DNA from: Lacinutrix sp. Hel_I_90
Lineage (GTDB): Bacteria > Bacteroidota > Bacteroidia > Flavobacteriales > Flavobacteriaceae
Direction of reading: 5' to 3'
Assembly: GCF_000934685.1 (NCBI RefSeq)
Contig: NZ_JYNQ01000001.1
Span: forward strand, 3,509,501 to 3,573,500
Length of the DNA stretch: 64,000 bases
Of this stretch, positions 50,924 to 60,520 are shown one piece after another. The stretch's first letter is position 1; every line of letters begins with the position of its first letter. Made by a program: the position numbers and the translations under genes. A model generated the notes under the pieces. The model ran no database searches. It had not been told where the DNA came from and worked only from the letters and a program-made list of their open reading frames with translations.

Positions 50924-52198
50924 ATGAAAACAAGTCTATATGCACTTTTGGTGTTACTACTTTTTAGTTGCAACACTAAAACCGAAAAGCTAACGCAGGC
51001 TGAAGATTACAATGTTTTCTTAACAGCTGAGAACATCGCTTTAGTAAATGCAAAAACCGATCATACTTTTTGGGTAAATAAGTTAGAAAAAGCACCTAAT
51101 CAGTTTTCATATTTAGCTAAAATTTCAGGAACACAAACACAGTTGTTCAGTATTACAGGTGATATTAACTATTTAATTGAAGCTGAAAACAGTTTAAAAT
51201 TGTTAAACGAAAAAACAAACCATAATACATCCTCTTACCTTCGTGCACTAGCCAGAAATTATATTTCTCAGCACCGCTTTAAGGAAGCCTTAACGCTATT
51301 AGAGAAGGCAGAAGTGCTTTCTGAAGACCTTGAAAGCACACAAAAAATGTTATTTGATGTTCATATGGAATTAGGTAACGACGATCAAGCAAAACACTAT
51401 TTAGAACAGGTAGTAGATTTAAATAGTTTCGATTATTTAATAAGAACGGCAAAATGGAATGACCATAAAGGGAATCTGACTGCTGCTATTAAATATATGG
51501 AACAAGCGATGGCTAAAGCCGAATCATCAAAGATAAAAAGCACCATGCAATGGGCTTACACCAATATTGCAGATTTTTATGGTCATGACGGTCAAATCCA
51601 GAAATCATACAATTATTTCTTAAAAGCATTAGCATTAAATCCTAACGATGCCTACGCTAAAAAAGGTATTGCCTGGATTGTGTATTCTCATGAAAAAAAT
51701 CCTGAGGAAGCATTACGTATTTTAAATGCTATTACTACAGTTTATAACGCTCCAGATTATTATTTACTAAAAGCAGAGATTTCAGAATACTTGAAGGATG
51801 ATAATATGAAGGACGCTTATTTAAACCGTTATGAAGAAGCCGTTAAAAACAAACAGTATGGCGAAATGTATAATGCCTATAATGTAGAATTATTCGCTGA
51901 AAAAAAACCAGACTCAGCCCTAGCTATTGCGCAACGTGAAATTGAAAACAGAGCGACAGCACAATCCTACGATTTATTAGCCTGGTCACAATTACATAAA
52001 GGAAATAGCTCTAAAGCATTAGAGATTATGGAAAATCATGTTGTTGATAAAACCTACGAACCAGTGGCTCTTTATCATTTAGCTGAAGTTTATAAGGCGA
52101 ACAATAGACAAGAAAAAGTAAAACCTTTAAAGGAAGAACTTTTGTCAGCGGCTTATGAACTAGGACCTGTAATGGCATTAAAAATAAAGCAACTTTAA
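50924..52198 (+). CDS. TPR-repeat lipoprotein
   Basis: 424 residues. Lipobox LFSC (Cys 16). The rest is tetratricopeptide repeats (YISQHRFKEALTLLEKAEVL, WAYTNIADFYGHDGQIQKSY, NYFLKALALNPNDAYAKKG, NSSKALEIMENHVV). It lies 23 bases before the TonB receptor and is probably co-transcribed. Possibly a scaffold for the DUF4331 proteins and receptor at the outer membrane, by context only. Confidence 0.85.
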   Translation: MKTSLYALLVLLLFSCNTKTEKLTQAEDYNVFLTAENIALVNAKTDHTFWVNKLEKAPNQFSYLAKISGTQTQLFSITGDINYLIEAENSLKLLNEKTNHNTSSYLRALARNYISQHRFKEALTLLEKAEVLSEDLESTQKMLFDVHMELGNDDQAKHYLEQVVDLNSFDYLIRTAKWNDHKGNLTAAIKYMEQAMAKAESSKIKSTMQWAYTNIADFYGHDGQIQKSYNYFLKALALNPNDAYAKKGIAWIVYSHEKNPEEALRILNAITTVYNAPDYYLLKAEISEYLKDDNMKDAYLNRYEEAVKNKQYGEMYNAYNVELFAEKKPDSALAIAQREIENRATAQSYDLLAWSQLHKGNSSKALEIMENHVVDKTYEPVALYHLAEVYKANNRQEKVKPLKEELLSAAYELGPVMALKIKQL

Positions 52199-52221
52199 AT
52201 AACTCTAATCCCAATCAACTA

Positions 52222-54471
52222 ATGAAATCATATAAAAGCTTACTGTCTGTAGCTTTTATCTTAACCGTTTTTCTAAGTTCAAAATTTAGTACTGCACAAC
52301 AAATAAAAGGAGTTGTATACGATACATATACACAACCTCTTGGGAATGCGTATGTTTATAACTTAAATAGTAAAAACCATTCTCACACCAGTGAAAACGG
52401 GTATTTTGTACTTGAAAACAATAAGATAGGAGATACTTTATCCATAGGACTATTAGGGTTTAAAAAAACTAAAATCGTACTATCTCAAGAAGATTTGACT
52501 AAAACACTATATGTCGCTCTTGAACGAAATATTTTTAAACTGGATGAGCTAGTTTTAAAGCAAGAAAAAAGTGTATTAAATGCACTTGTAAAAGTAGATC
52601 TTGAAACAAACCCAATTAATTCTTCTCAGGAAATTTTACGAAAAGTTCCTGGATTAATTATAGGGCAGCATGCTGGTGGAGGTAAAGCAGAGCAACTATT
52701 TCTTAGGGGTTTTGATATCGATCATGGTACCGATATTTCAATTAATGTAGATGGCATCCCTGTAAACAATGTGTCACATGCACATGGGCAAGGGTATAGT
52801 GATTTACACTTTTTAATTCCTGAGACCATTCAAAATATAAATTTTGGAAAAGGCCCCTATTACGCTGAAGCCAGAGATTTCACTACAGCAGGCTATGTCG
52901 ATTTTAAAACGAAGAATAGACTCAATGAGAATACCATAAAATTATCATATGGTCAGTTCAACAGTATACGCACTTTAGGATTATTCAATTTAATAGATAA
53001 TGCTAAAAGTGATAATGCCTATATAGGTATTGAGTACATAGAAACAGATGGCCCTTTTAAATCACCACAAAATTTTAATCGTTTAAATATCTTTGGAAAA
53101 TATGCTGCCTTTATCAATGAAAATGATAGGGTAGCAGTTACTTTATCTCATTTTAATAGTCGTTGGGATGCGTCTGGTCAAATACCAGAACGCTTGGTAG
53201 AAAATGGCACCATCGATAGATTTGGTGCGGTAGACGATACAGAAGGTGGAAATACAAGCAGGTCTAACGTAAACGTAGAATATTTTTCAACCCTTAATGA
53301 AACGACATCAATAAAATCAAACGTGTTTTATTCGCATTATGATTTCGAATTGTATTCAAATTTCACATTCTTTTTAGAAGATGCGATTAATGGAGATCAG
53401 ATTAAACAAAAAGAAGATCGGAATATTTTTGGGTTTAACGCACAACTGAACACTAAAAAAGACCTAAGTTTTTCTAAGCTAAATACTACAGCCGGAATAG
53501 GTTTGCGCTTTGATACTGTGGATGATATTGAATTATCACATACATTAAATAGAAATACAACTTTAGATTTTATTCAGCTTGGCGATATAAATCAAACTAA
53601 TTTTTTCGGATTTTATAAAGCCGCATTCGATTTTGGCAAGTTTAAAGTTACTCCAGGATTACGTTTGGAATATTTCAAATTCTTGTATAACGATGCATTG
53701 GCAGAGAATTATAAAACAGCATCTCAAACGAAGACCGCATTACTCCCAAAACTTAATATTTTATTTAAACAAAATGAACAGTTGCAATGGTTCCTAAAAT
53801 CAGGCATTGGTTTTCATTCTAATGACACCAGAGTGGTGGTGAAAAGAAACGGTGAAGATGTTTTACCTAAAGCTTACGGCGTTGATTTTGGTGCAGTTTA
53901 TAAGCCAGTACCAGATTTGGTAGTTAATGCAACGGCTTGGTTTTTACATTTAGATCAGGAATTTGTTTACGTGGGTGATGCAGGAATTGTGGAGCCTAGC
54001 GGTAAAACACGTCGTCTTGGTGTCGATTTAGGCTTGCGCTATCAATTTAACGATTACCTCTATTTCGATACAGATGCCACACTAACTAAAGCGCGAAGTA
54101 TTGAGGAGCCAGAGGGAGAAAATTATATTCCGCTAGCACCCGTTTTCACATGGGTTGGAGGCTTAGCATTAAATGATTACAAAGGTTTTTCTGGAGGTAT
54201 GAGATATCGTTATCTAGGAGATAGAGCCGCAAATGAAACAGACTCTGTAACCGCTGAAGGCTATTTTGTAACCGATTTTAATGTAAACTATAAAGTAAAT
54301 AAAAATTTGAGTTTAGGTGTTTCTGTCGAAAACATTTTTGATACAGAATGGAATGAAACACAATTCTTAACGGAATCAAGATTAGAAAACGAAGTAGCAT
54401 CTGTAGAAGAAATTCATTTCACTCCGGGGACACCGTTTAGTGCAAAAGCAACCTTAACCTATAATTTTTAA
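52222..54471 (+). CDS. TonB-dependent outer-membrane receptor
   Basis: 749 residues. Signal peptide (to about residue 25), carboxypeptidase-like domain (about 28-105, GVVYDTYTQPLGNAYVYNLN), plug domain (about 125-240, QEILRKVPGLIIGQHAGGGK, LFLRGFDIDHGTDISINVDG), then the barrel to the end, FSAKATLTYNF. The plug is rich in His (VSHAHGQGYSDLHF). His in this place may bind metal, which would suit the nearby SOD and copper locus, but this is inference. It closes the DUF4331-TPR operon. Confidence 0.93.
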   Translation: MKSYKSLLSVAFILTVFLSSKFSTAQQIKGVVYDTYTQPLGNAYVYNLNSKNHSHTSENGYFVLENNKIGDTLSIGLLGFKKTKIVLSQEDLTKTLYVALERNIFKLDELVLKQEKSVLNALVKVDLETNPINSSQEILRKVPGLIIGQHAGGGKAEQLFLRGFDIDHGTDISINVDGIPVNNVSHAHGQGYSDLHFLIPETIQNINFGKGPYYAEARDFTTAGYVDFKTKNRLNENTIKLSYGQFNSIRTLGLFNLIDNAKSDNAYIGIEYIETDGPFKSPQNFNRLNIFGKYAAFINENDRVAVTLSHFNSRWDASGQIPERLVENGTIDRFGAVDDTEGGNTSRSNVNVEYFSTLNETTSIKSNVFYSHYDFELYSNFTFFLEDAINGDQIKQKEDRNIFGFNAQLNTKKDLSFSKLNTTAGIGLRFDTVDDIELSHTLNRNTTLDFIQLGDINQTNFFGFYKAAFDFGKFKVTPGLRLEYFKFLYNDALAENYKTASQTKTALLPKLNILFKQNEQLQWFLKSGIGFHSNDTRVVVKRNGEDVLPKAYGVDFGAVYKPVPDLVVNATAWFLHLDQEFVYVGDAGIVEPSGKTRRLGVDLGLRYQFNDYLYFDTDATLTKARSIEEPEGENYIPLAPVFTWVGGLALNDYKGFSGGMRYRYLGDRAANETDSVTAEGYFVTDFNVNYKVNKNLSLGVSVENIFDTEWNETQFLTESRLENEVASVEEIHFTPGTPFSAKATLTYNF

Positions 54472-54730
54472 AATATAAAACCGCCTGCGTTTTTTTTACG
54501 TAGGTATATTAAATTACAAAAATTATAACCTACACTATTATAATTCTAACGCTATGAATTAGATAATTTTTGTTTGTTTTTTGTTGGTTGATGTGAAAGT
54601 TTCCTGCTTATTTATCTAACGAGATACGCAGGGACTTTCCTTTTACCTTCATAACGAAAAATTAAAATGCAATGTGTTAATTAAATTCAATGAGGTGTAT
54701 TTAATTTAAGGGATAAAATCATTTCATAAA

Positions 54731-54766
54731 AAAGCTCAGACAAGTTGTCTGGGCTTTGTTTTTTTA
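54731..54766 (+). terminator. Terminator of the DUF4331/TonB operon
   Basis: AAAGCTCAGACA (54731-54742) pairs with TGTCTGGGCTTT (54746-54757) with one G-T pair, followed by GTTTTTTT. It shares the core AAAGCTCAGA with the terminator at 55033-55060. Confidence 0.85.
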
Positions 54767-55028
54767 ATAATATGGTTTCTTTATTGGTCTATTAGAATTG
54801 GTAAAGCTTCAAAAATAGCGGACTCTATGGGAGTTCTATTTGTTGGGTTAATTCGGGAGGTATAATAGTTTTGGTGCTTATTGCTCAATCGTCACTATTT
54901 TAATCGTCTATCGAACGTGCATGGTTCTTTAAAGCTTTCAGGAGGGGTTTAAACCCATAAAATAAAACAGTAGTCATTACACTTAAGTTAGTGGTTCCTT
55001 ACGTTATAAAACGAATAAAATTCAGTCA

Positions 55029-55060
55029 TAAAAAAAGCTCAGAGGTTAGTCTGAGCTTTT
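55029..55060 (-). terminator. Terminator of the sigma/anti-sigma operon
   Basis: AAAAGCTCAGA (55033-55043) pairs with TCTGAGCTTTT (55050-55060), 6-base loop. The minus-strand product continues in a T-run. It lies 28 bases past the anti-sigma stop. Confidence 0.85.
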
Positions 55061-55088
55061 CGCTAATTTATATAAGGTTATTTCTTTT

Positions 55089-55895
55089 CTAAGCGTCAAT
55101 CACACCTAAAGAGTACAATTGTTCCATAGTTGGCGAAGCGCTACCACCAGCTGGCTCTAAAGTAATACCAAAGGCTTGAGATTCGTTCGTGTTTTCTAAA
55201 CGGAATATTTTATTAGTATCCGATTTAAAATCATCAATAGTACCTAAACTCGTTGGCGCTAATGGATTTAGTGTTAAGGACCAGACCTGATAGACTTTTC
55301 CTTCCGGGGGTTCTGGTAAGCCTTGTAAATCTAAATAGACGGTGTCATCTGTTTTATCCCAATACACTTTTGCATAGCCTTCAGGATAAACAGCCTGACC
55401 TGCCAGAGGTATTGTTATGATATTTTTATCTCTAAAGACGTTTAGAATTTGCTTGGTATCTACTAAATCAGAATTTAAATCTTCTATTTGAATTTCTAAA
55501 AATTCTTTAGAGGTCTGTACCGTTTCAATTTGTGAATTTAAAGACTGGTTTTGGTTAACCATCCATAATAATCCACCCGCCAATACAATAGAAGCTGCCC
55601 AACCGGTATAAGTAAACCAATTGGATTTGTTGTTAGTCATAGAAACGACTTTCGTTTCATTTGAATCACCGTTAAAACCTAACGCTTTTTTTATGGTATT
55701 AAAAATTTGTTGTGAGTTTCCAGGTGAAACCTGTGCCGTTAACTTAACAATTGCAGATTCAATATTTAAAACTTCCTGAAGGACTTCAGTATGTTTTAAC
55801 ATCATATTGTAAACTTCCAGATTTTCTTCATCTGATAATTTTCCAGCTACATAGAGCTCTAAAATTCCGCTGTTTATATAATCTTGTGTATCCAT
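55089..55895 (-). CDS. RskA-type anti-sigma factor
   Basis: 268 residues. N-terminal cytoplasmic sigma-binding part (about 1-85), one membrane helix (about 95-112, WFTYTGWAASIVLAGGLLWMV), a coiled coil, and a C-terminal periplasmic RskA domain with VYPEGYAKVYWDKTDDTVYL, LPEPPEGKVYQVWSL and FGITLEPAGGSASPT. This is the anti-sigma-K layout. It starts at the last base of the sigma stop (TAATG), so the two are translationally coupled. It holds the sigma factor at the membrane until a signal releases it. Confidence 0.93.
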   Translation of the reverse strand: MDTQDYINSGILELYVAGKLSDEENLEVYNMMLKHTEVLQEVLNIESAIVKLTAQVSPGNSQQIFNTIKKALGFNGDSNETKVVSMTNNKSNWFTYTGWAASIVLAGGLLWMVNQNQSLNSQIETVQTSKEFLEIQIEDLNSDLVDTKQILNVFRDKNIITIPLAGQAVYPEGYAKVYWDKTDDTVYLDLQGLPEPPEGKVYQVWSLTLNPLAPTSLGTIDDFKSDTNKIFRLENTNESQAFGITLEPAGGSASPTMEQLYSLGVIDA

Positions 55896-56425
55896 TATTC
55901 TAAAACCATTTGTCTTAATTCGCTAATACAATTTCTATTTCTAGTTTTAATTGTACCTATTGGCATGTCTAGCGCTTCTGATGCTTCTTTCTGTGTATAG
56001 CCTTTAAAGTATAAAAGTTCGATGACCTTTTTACAGTTTTCGGCTAGCTTTGTCACAAACTTTGCGATACCAATGGCATCGGTAGAATCGTTAAGGCTTT
56101 CATGCGTAGGCAGTATATCTACGAAATATTCTGCATTAAGGTTTTTAGAACTGTTTTTAAAGCTTTTAGAACGGGTCTTGTCTATGGCTGTATTTCTAGC
56201 GATATTAAGAATCCAAGTAAAAAAACGCCCTTTTTGGGCATTGTAGCTATCGGCTTTATTCCAAGCTTTTATAAAGACATCTTGCATAAGTTCTTGAGCA
56301 ATATCATGATCTCTTACGATATTGTAAATTACGCCATGCATGCTTTCACTATACATATTGTAAAGTGCTTCAAATGCTTTTTCATCTTTATTCTGAAAAT
56401 TGACGATTAGGGTGTCTAATTGCAT
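55895..56425 (-). CDS. ECF sigma factor (SigK-like)
   Basis: 176 residues. Region 2 is DIAQELMQDVFIKAWNKADS then FFTWILNIARNTAIDKTRS; region 4 is LLYFKGYTQKEASEALDMP then GTIKTRNRNCISELR. A full sigma-70 ECF of the SigK group, always paired with an RskA-type anti-sigma. It sits between Cu/Zn SOD (23-base gap) and its anti-sigma gene. Redox or metal stress is a likely cue from the SOD and TonB neighbours, but this is not proven. Confidence 0.93.
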   Translation of the reverse strand: MQLDTLIVNFQNKDEKAFEALYNMYSESMHGVIYNIVRDHDIAQELMQDVFIKAWNKADSYNAQKGRFFTWILNIARNTAIDKTRSKSFKNSSKNLNAEYFVDILPTHESLNDSTDAIGIAKFVTKLAENCKKVIELLYFKGYTQKEASEALDMPIGTIKTRNRNCISELRQMVLE

Positions 56426-56448
56426 CTATTTTTATTTAATATTACTTT

Positions 56449-57033
56449 TTATTGAATGATTCCACCACAACTTACACGGCTTCCTGCAGCACCACTAGGT
56501 TGAGAGGTGAAATCATCTACGCCTTGGTGTACAATTACTGCTTTTCCAAGAATGTCTTTGTTTGCATCACCGCAACCAATACACCATTCGTCTGTAGAAA
56601 AATTAACTACTGCCATCCCTTTATCGTCTGCAGTAAAATTACCAATATCTCCTTTGTGGTAACCCGCAGTATCTCCCCATTTTCCATGCGGTTGGTTTGT
56701 GGGGTTCCAATGACCACCTGAAGATTTTCCATCGTCTGAAGAGCAGTCTGCTTTTTCATGTAAGTGTATTGCATGTTGTCCTGGATCTAAACCTTCTAAT
56801 AATGCGACCATAGCAACTTTGCCATCTTCTTGATTAAAGACAATATTGCCTTTTACAGAGCTCTCACTCTTAGACGCCATTGTTAATCTTACCTTTGCAT
56901 TTTTTACTGCTTCTACAATAGGTTCATCCTTTTCTATTTCTGTAATGGGCTCATTTTTTTCTTTAACATTTTTTTTACAGCCAGTTGTAAATAATAAAGC
57001 AAAAACTGAAGCTAATAGAATTAATTTTTTCAT
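56449..57033 (-). CDS. Cu/Zn superoxide dismutase, lipoprotein
   Basis: 194 residues. Lipobox TTGC (Cys 19). Metal ligands are in place: HAIHLHE (His 90, His 92), HWNP (bridging His 108), QPHG (His 116), HKGDIGN (His 126, Asp 129) and VIVHQ (His 169). The disulphide Cys pair is Cys 97 and Cys 189. The C-terminal GSRVSCGGII is standard. It converts superoxide to peroxide in the periplasm. Operon with the ECF sigma/anti-sigma genes downstream is unusual. An insertion at DEWCIGCGDANKD (149-160) adds a CxxC and is not in the common pattern. Confidence 0.95.
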   Translation of the reverse strand: MKKLILLASVFALLFTTGCKKNVKEKNEPITEIEKDEPIVEAVKNAKVRLTMASKSESSVKGNIVFNQEDGKVAMVALLEGLDPGQHAIHLHEKADCSSDDGKSSGGHWNPTNQPHGKWGDTAGYHKGDIGNFTADDKGMAVVNFSTDEWCIGCGDANKDILGKAVIVHQGVDDFTSQPSGAAGSRVSCGGIIQ

Positions 57034-57184
57034 GTTATCTTTTGTTTTGATTAAGTCTGAAAGTTAACGAGATAATTAGTCAATTGCAAATTCTAAAGGA
57101 CTTTTAAGAGCGATTTGTGATCTGTGCTACTGCGCTTAATTACGCAGCAAAAAAACCTGTTATTGTTCTTCAGAGCAGGACTTC

Positions 57185-60100
57185 TCATTTTAATTTAAAA
57201 GTTTTAGTGGGTTTAAAAAGGGAAAGGTCTAAGGCTTCCATTTTAGGTTGGTATGCTTTCCAATCGCTTTCATAGAAGCTGTTAATTTTTGAAAGTAAAT
57301 CATCTAGTGCTGTTTTTGCATGCTTTAGTAAGGTTGTTTCAGTAGTTGTTATGCCATTTTTACGTGAACCTATATAGCTTGAAGCCAAACCAATTCTAGA
57401 ATTTACCGTTGGAATAGAACTACGCGTAATACCTTGTCTTTCATCTTCTTTTCCGAAGAAAATATCCTGAAGTTCCTCAATTTTTTTGATAATGTCTTTT
57501 GAAGCCGTTATCTCTTCCTTGTATTTTTTTGCGTCTAAGGCTTTTAATTCTTTTTGAAATTTAGAGGCTATTTCTTTACTTTCGGCTAGTTGCTGCATGG
57601 CATCTGCAGCGGTTTGCCTCATAGTTTCTATAGTTTTTAAAGTGGAATAAACAGCATCTTCATTTTGTTCAGAAACCGCAATTCGGGGGTCGTTTTTAAC
57701 AGTAATCTGTGTTTCTGCAGTTTGATTGCCATAGGTTATTACTGTACGATAAGTCCCTGCTTTTACTTCTATGCCACCAGGTTCTCTTTTATTTTTATTA
57801 ATCTCTTTGGAAGGATAATCGACCCCTTTTTCACGTAAACGCCAGGTCCAGGTATGTAATCCTGTAGTATCTGGTGTTTTTTGTTTTAGGGTACGTATGA
57901 GCTTGTCTCCATTATAAATATTTAGGGTTATTGAATCCCATTTAATTTGGTTTTCATCTTTCGGAGTTTCTTCACTATCCAGATCTTCATCATCTTCTGT
58001 TTTTTTAGCTTCTTTATCTTTTAAGTCTTCTGTTGGTTTTTTAACTTGTATATAGTATTGAAAACGGGCACCAGAACCACGATTGTTGCCACTAAATATT
58101 GCATCGCCACCAAAACGACTCCCTGAAGCTTGTTGATAAGATGCTTTGTAAGCCGTTGGTGGTGTAAACAAGGCTAGTTTTTTAGTTAAAACCTGCTGGT
58201 CATTAGCAATGGCGCGTAACGGACGAATATCGTCCAAAATCCAGGCAGCTCGACCAAAAGTTCCAATAACCAAATCATGCTCACGTGGGTGAATCACTAA
58301 ATCTTTTACAGGAACCGTAGGGAATCCTTCGGTCCATTTTAGCCATGTATTACCAGTGTCTATAGAAACGTAGAGGCCATCATCTGTGCCTAAAAAGAGC
58401 AGATTGGATGCTTCAAGATCTTCAATAATACATAGGGCATAGCTTTTTACATCATTGCCATCAACAATGCGTTCCCATGTTTTTCCGTAATTCTTTGTTC
58501 TGTAGGCGTAGGGTGCATAATTAAAGCGTCTGTAATCGTTTGCAACTAAGAGCGCTTCCCCTTTATTCTTGTTAGAGGCTTTTATCTGAACAATCCAACT
58601 TCCTTTAGGTAAGTCGACTAAATTTTTACTAACGTCTGTCCAGCTATTACCGCCATTTTGAGTAACATGCACACGCCCATCATCTGTACCAACCCAAAGC
58701 ATGTCTTTTTCAATAGGAGAGGGTTCGATAACTAAAACAGTACAATGGTTTTCTGCTCCCGTAGCATCAATGGTTAATCCGCCACTATCTTTTTGTTTTT
58801 GTTTTTCAGGATCATTAGTAGTTAAATCTGGAGAAATAATAGTCCAAGTCTCTCCTTTGTCTGTAGATTTATGTACAAATTGACTTCCGAAATAAAGGGT
58901 GCTATTATTAAAAGGATCGCTATTTATAGCAGCATTCCAATTAAAACGTAATAAAACATTGGCCTCAGGATGTGTTGGCCTTACGCCATAATTATCACCC
59001 GTTTGCCAATCGTAGCGACTGACGTAACCTTGCTGACTCATGGTCCAGCCATAACGCGAGTCGTCACGGTCTGGAATCACATCAAAACCATCACCAAAGC
59101 TAATCTCTTGCCAATAACTATTTCTAATGCCTTGCGCACGCCAAACATAAGCAGGACCTCTCCAAGAACCATTATCTTGCATGCCACCATAAACATTGTA
59201 TGGGTAGTCATTATCGACATTAATATGATAAAATTGGGCGACTGGTAAATTACCTACAAAGCGCCAAGATTGGCCACCATCTTTGGTAATATTCATACCA
59301 CCATCGTTACCATCAATCATGAAATTTCCATTTTCAGGATGAATCCACCAGGCATGATGATCTGGGTGTACGCCATTACTTACGCCGTAAGCTGGCATCA
59401 ACTGTGTGAAATTCTTTCCTCCATCTTCACTAACATTGATATAAGTAAAAACCGAATAGACGCGATTTTCATTTTGTGGATCCACATAAATTTCAGAATA
59501 GTAAAAGGGTCTGTTCCCGATATCACTTTTTTCATTGATTTTTTTCCAATTAAAACCACCATCTTCACTTTTATAAAGCGCATTCTTTTTGGCTTCAACT
59601 AAAGCATAGACGATATTGGGTTTGTTTCTGGCAATAGCCACGCCAATACGCCCTAAATCCCCTTTTGGAAACCCCTCTTTCTCAGTCATCTTTTTCCATG
59701 TTTTCCCACCATCATGTGTGATGTGCAAACCAGAACCTGCTCCGCCAGAATTAAAAAACCAAGGGTCGCGCTTATGTTCCCATAGTGTGGCGATTAATTT
59801 GTTTGGATTTGTTGGATCCATCACTAGGTCTGCCGCTCCCGTTTTGTTATTAGCAAATAAGATATTACTCCAGGTAAGACCTCCATCATTAGTTTTATAG
59901 ACGCCGCGCTCACTGTGTTCTCCCCAAGGACTTCCAATAGCGGCAACATAAACAATATTAGGATTGGTAGGGTCTATAACGATACGATGAATATGGCGTG
60001 TTTTTTCTAAGCCCATAGACAACCAGTTTTTTCCACCATCTAAAGACTTATAAATACCATAACCACCATTTAGACTGTTTCTGGGATTACCTTCACCTGT

Positions 60101-60409
60101 ACCTGCCCAAATCACACTAGGATTGGATTGCTGAATAGCTACAGCACCAATGGAAGCTGTTACTTCCTTGTCAAAAATAGGTTGCCATTTTACACCTCCC
60201 GACGTTGATTTCCACAGGCCGCCAGAGGCAGTACCTACAAACATTATGTCTGGGTTGCTATGCACAGCATCAATGGCTGTTACACGACCAGACATGCCTC
60301 CAGGACCAATGTTTCTTGGCGGATTGTTTTTTAATAAGTTCATTGAGAATTCTTGAGCAGAAAGGGTGGTAATACAAATAAAAAGTATTAGCGATAAAAT
60401 GCGTTTCAT
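57185..60409 (-). CDS. Large exported VPS10/BNR-repeat propeller protein
   Basis: 1074 residues from the ATG at 60409 (MKRILSLILFICITTLSAQ). An in-frame start at 60463 would put 18 basic residues before the signal peptide and is not used. BNR/sortilin repeats run from about 30 to 750 (GTASGGLWKSTSGGVKWQP, VYKTNDGGLTWSNILF, YKSEDGGFNWKKI, VTQNGGNSWTDVSKN), forming two propellers. After a linker comes an Ig-like domain (about 850-935) and a helical C-terminal bundle (about 945-1060). Annotated in this phylum as a glycosyl hydrolase-like propeller, but no glycosidase catalytic residues were seen. No T9SS tail. It may bind or degrade extracellular polymers. Confidence 0.88.
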   Translation of the reverse strand: MKRILSLILFICITTLSAQEFSMNLLKNNPPRNIGPGGMSGRVTAIDAVHSNPDIMFVGTASGGLWKSTSGGVKWQPIFDKEVTASIGAVAIQQSNPSVIWAGTGEGNPRNSLNGGYGIYKSLDGGKNWLSMGLEKTRHIHRIVIDPTNPNIVYVAAIGSPWGEHSERGVYKTNDGGLTWSNILFANNKTGAADLVMDPTNPNKLIATLWEHKRDPWFFNSGGAGSGLHITHDGGKTWKKMTEKEGFPKGDLGRIGVAIARNKPNIVYALVEAKKNALYKSEDGGFNWKKINEKSDIGNRPFYYSEIYVDPQNENRVYSVFTYINVSEDGGKNFTQLMPAYGVSNGVHPDHHAWWIHPENGNFMIDGNDGGMNITKDGGQSWRFVGNLPVAQFYHINVDNDYPYNVYGGMQDNGSWRGPAYVWRAQGIRNSYWQEISFGDGFDVIPDRDDSRYGWTMSQQGYVSRYDWQTGDNYGVRPTHPEANVLLRFNWNAAINSDPFNNSTLYFGSQFVHKSTDKGETWTIISPDLTTNDPEKQKQKDSGGLTIDATGAENHCTVLVIEPSPIEKDMLWVGTDDGRVHVTQNGGNSWTDVSKNLVDLPKGSWIVQIKASNKNKGEALLVANDYRRFNYAPYAYRTKNYGKTWERIVDGNDVKSYALCIIEDLEASNLLFLGTDDGLYVSIDTGNTWLKWTEGFPTVPVKDLVIHPREHDLVIGTFGRAAWILDDIRPLRAIANDQQVLTKKLALFTPPTAYKASYQQASGSRFGGDAIFSGNNRGSGARFQYYIQVKKPTEDLKDKEAKKTEDDEDLDSEETPKDENQIKWDSITLNIYNGDKLIRTLKQKTPDTTGLHTWTWRLREKGVDYPSKEINKNKREPGGIEVKAGTYRTVITYGNQTAETQITVKNDPRIAVSEQNEDAVYSTLKTIETMRQTAADAMQQLAESKEIASKFQKELKALDAKKYKEEITASKDIIKKIEELQDIFFGKEDERQGITRSSIPTVNSRIGLASSYIGSRKNGITTTETTLLKHAKTALDDLLSKINSFYESDWKAYQPKMEALDLSLFKPTKTFKLK

Positions 60410-60520
60410 TCGGTTTTTTTTTGATTTGAATCTAAAGGTAATAAAATCTGGCTCTTTTTTCATAAAGACTTGTTAAGGCTGGAGTAGAAGACTATAAAAT
60501 TGTCGTATTTTTATACTTCT

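Larger units (their letters stand above)
54472..55088. other. Long intergenic region with several stem-loops
   Basis: 617 bases between convergent operons, with no gene. It holds a two-part stem at 54595-54639 (GAAAGT/ACTTTC and CCTGC/GCAGG), the terminators at 54731 and 55029, and a perfect 12-base palindrome GGGTTTAAACCC at 54945-54956. A weak stem right after the TonB stop (54484-54504) has a T-only loop. Confidence 0.6.

Noticed and set aside
58970-59900. Several plus-strand frames inside the BNR propeller gene
   Set aside because: They are antisense to the repeated blades and show no independent gene features.
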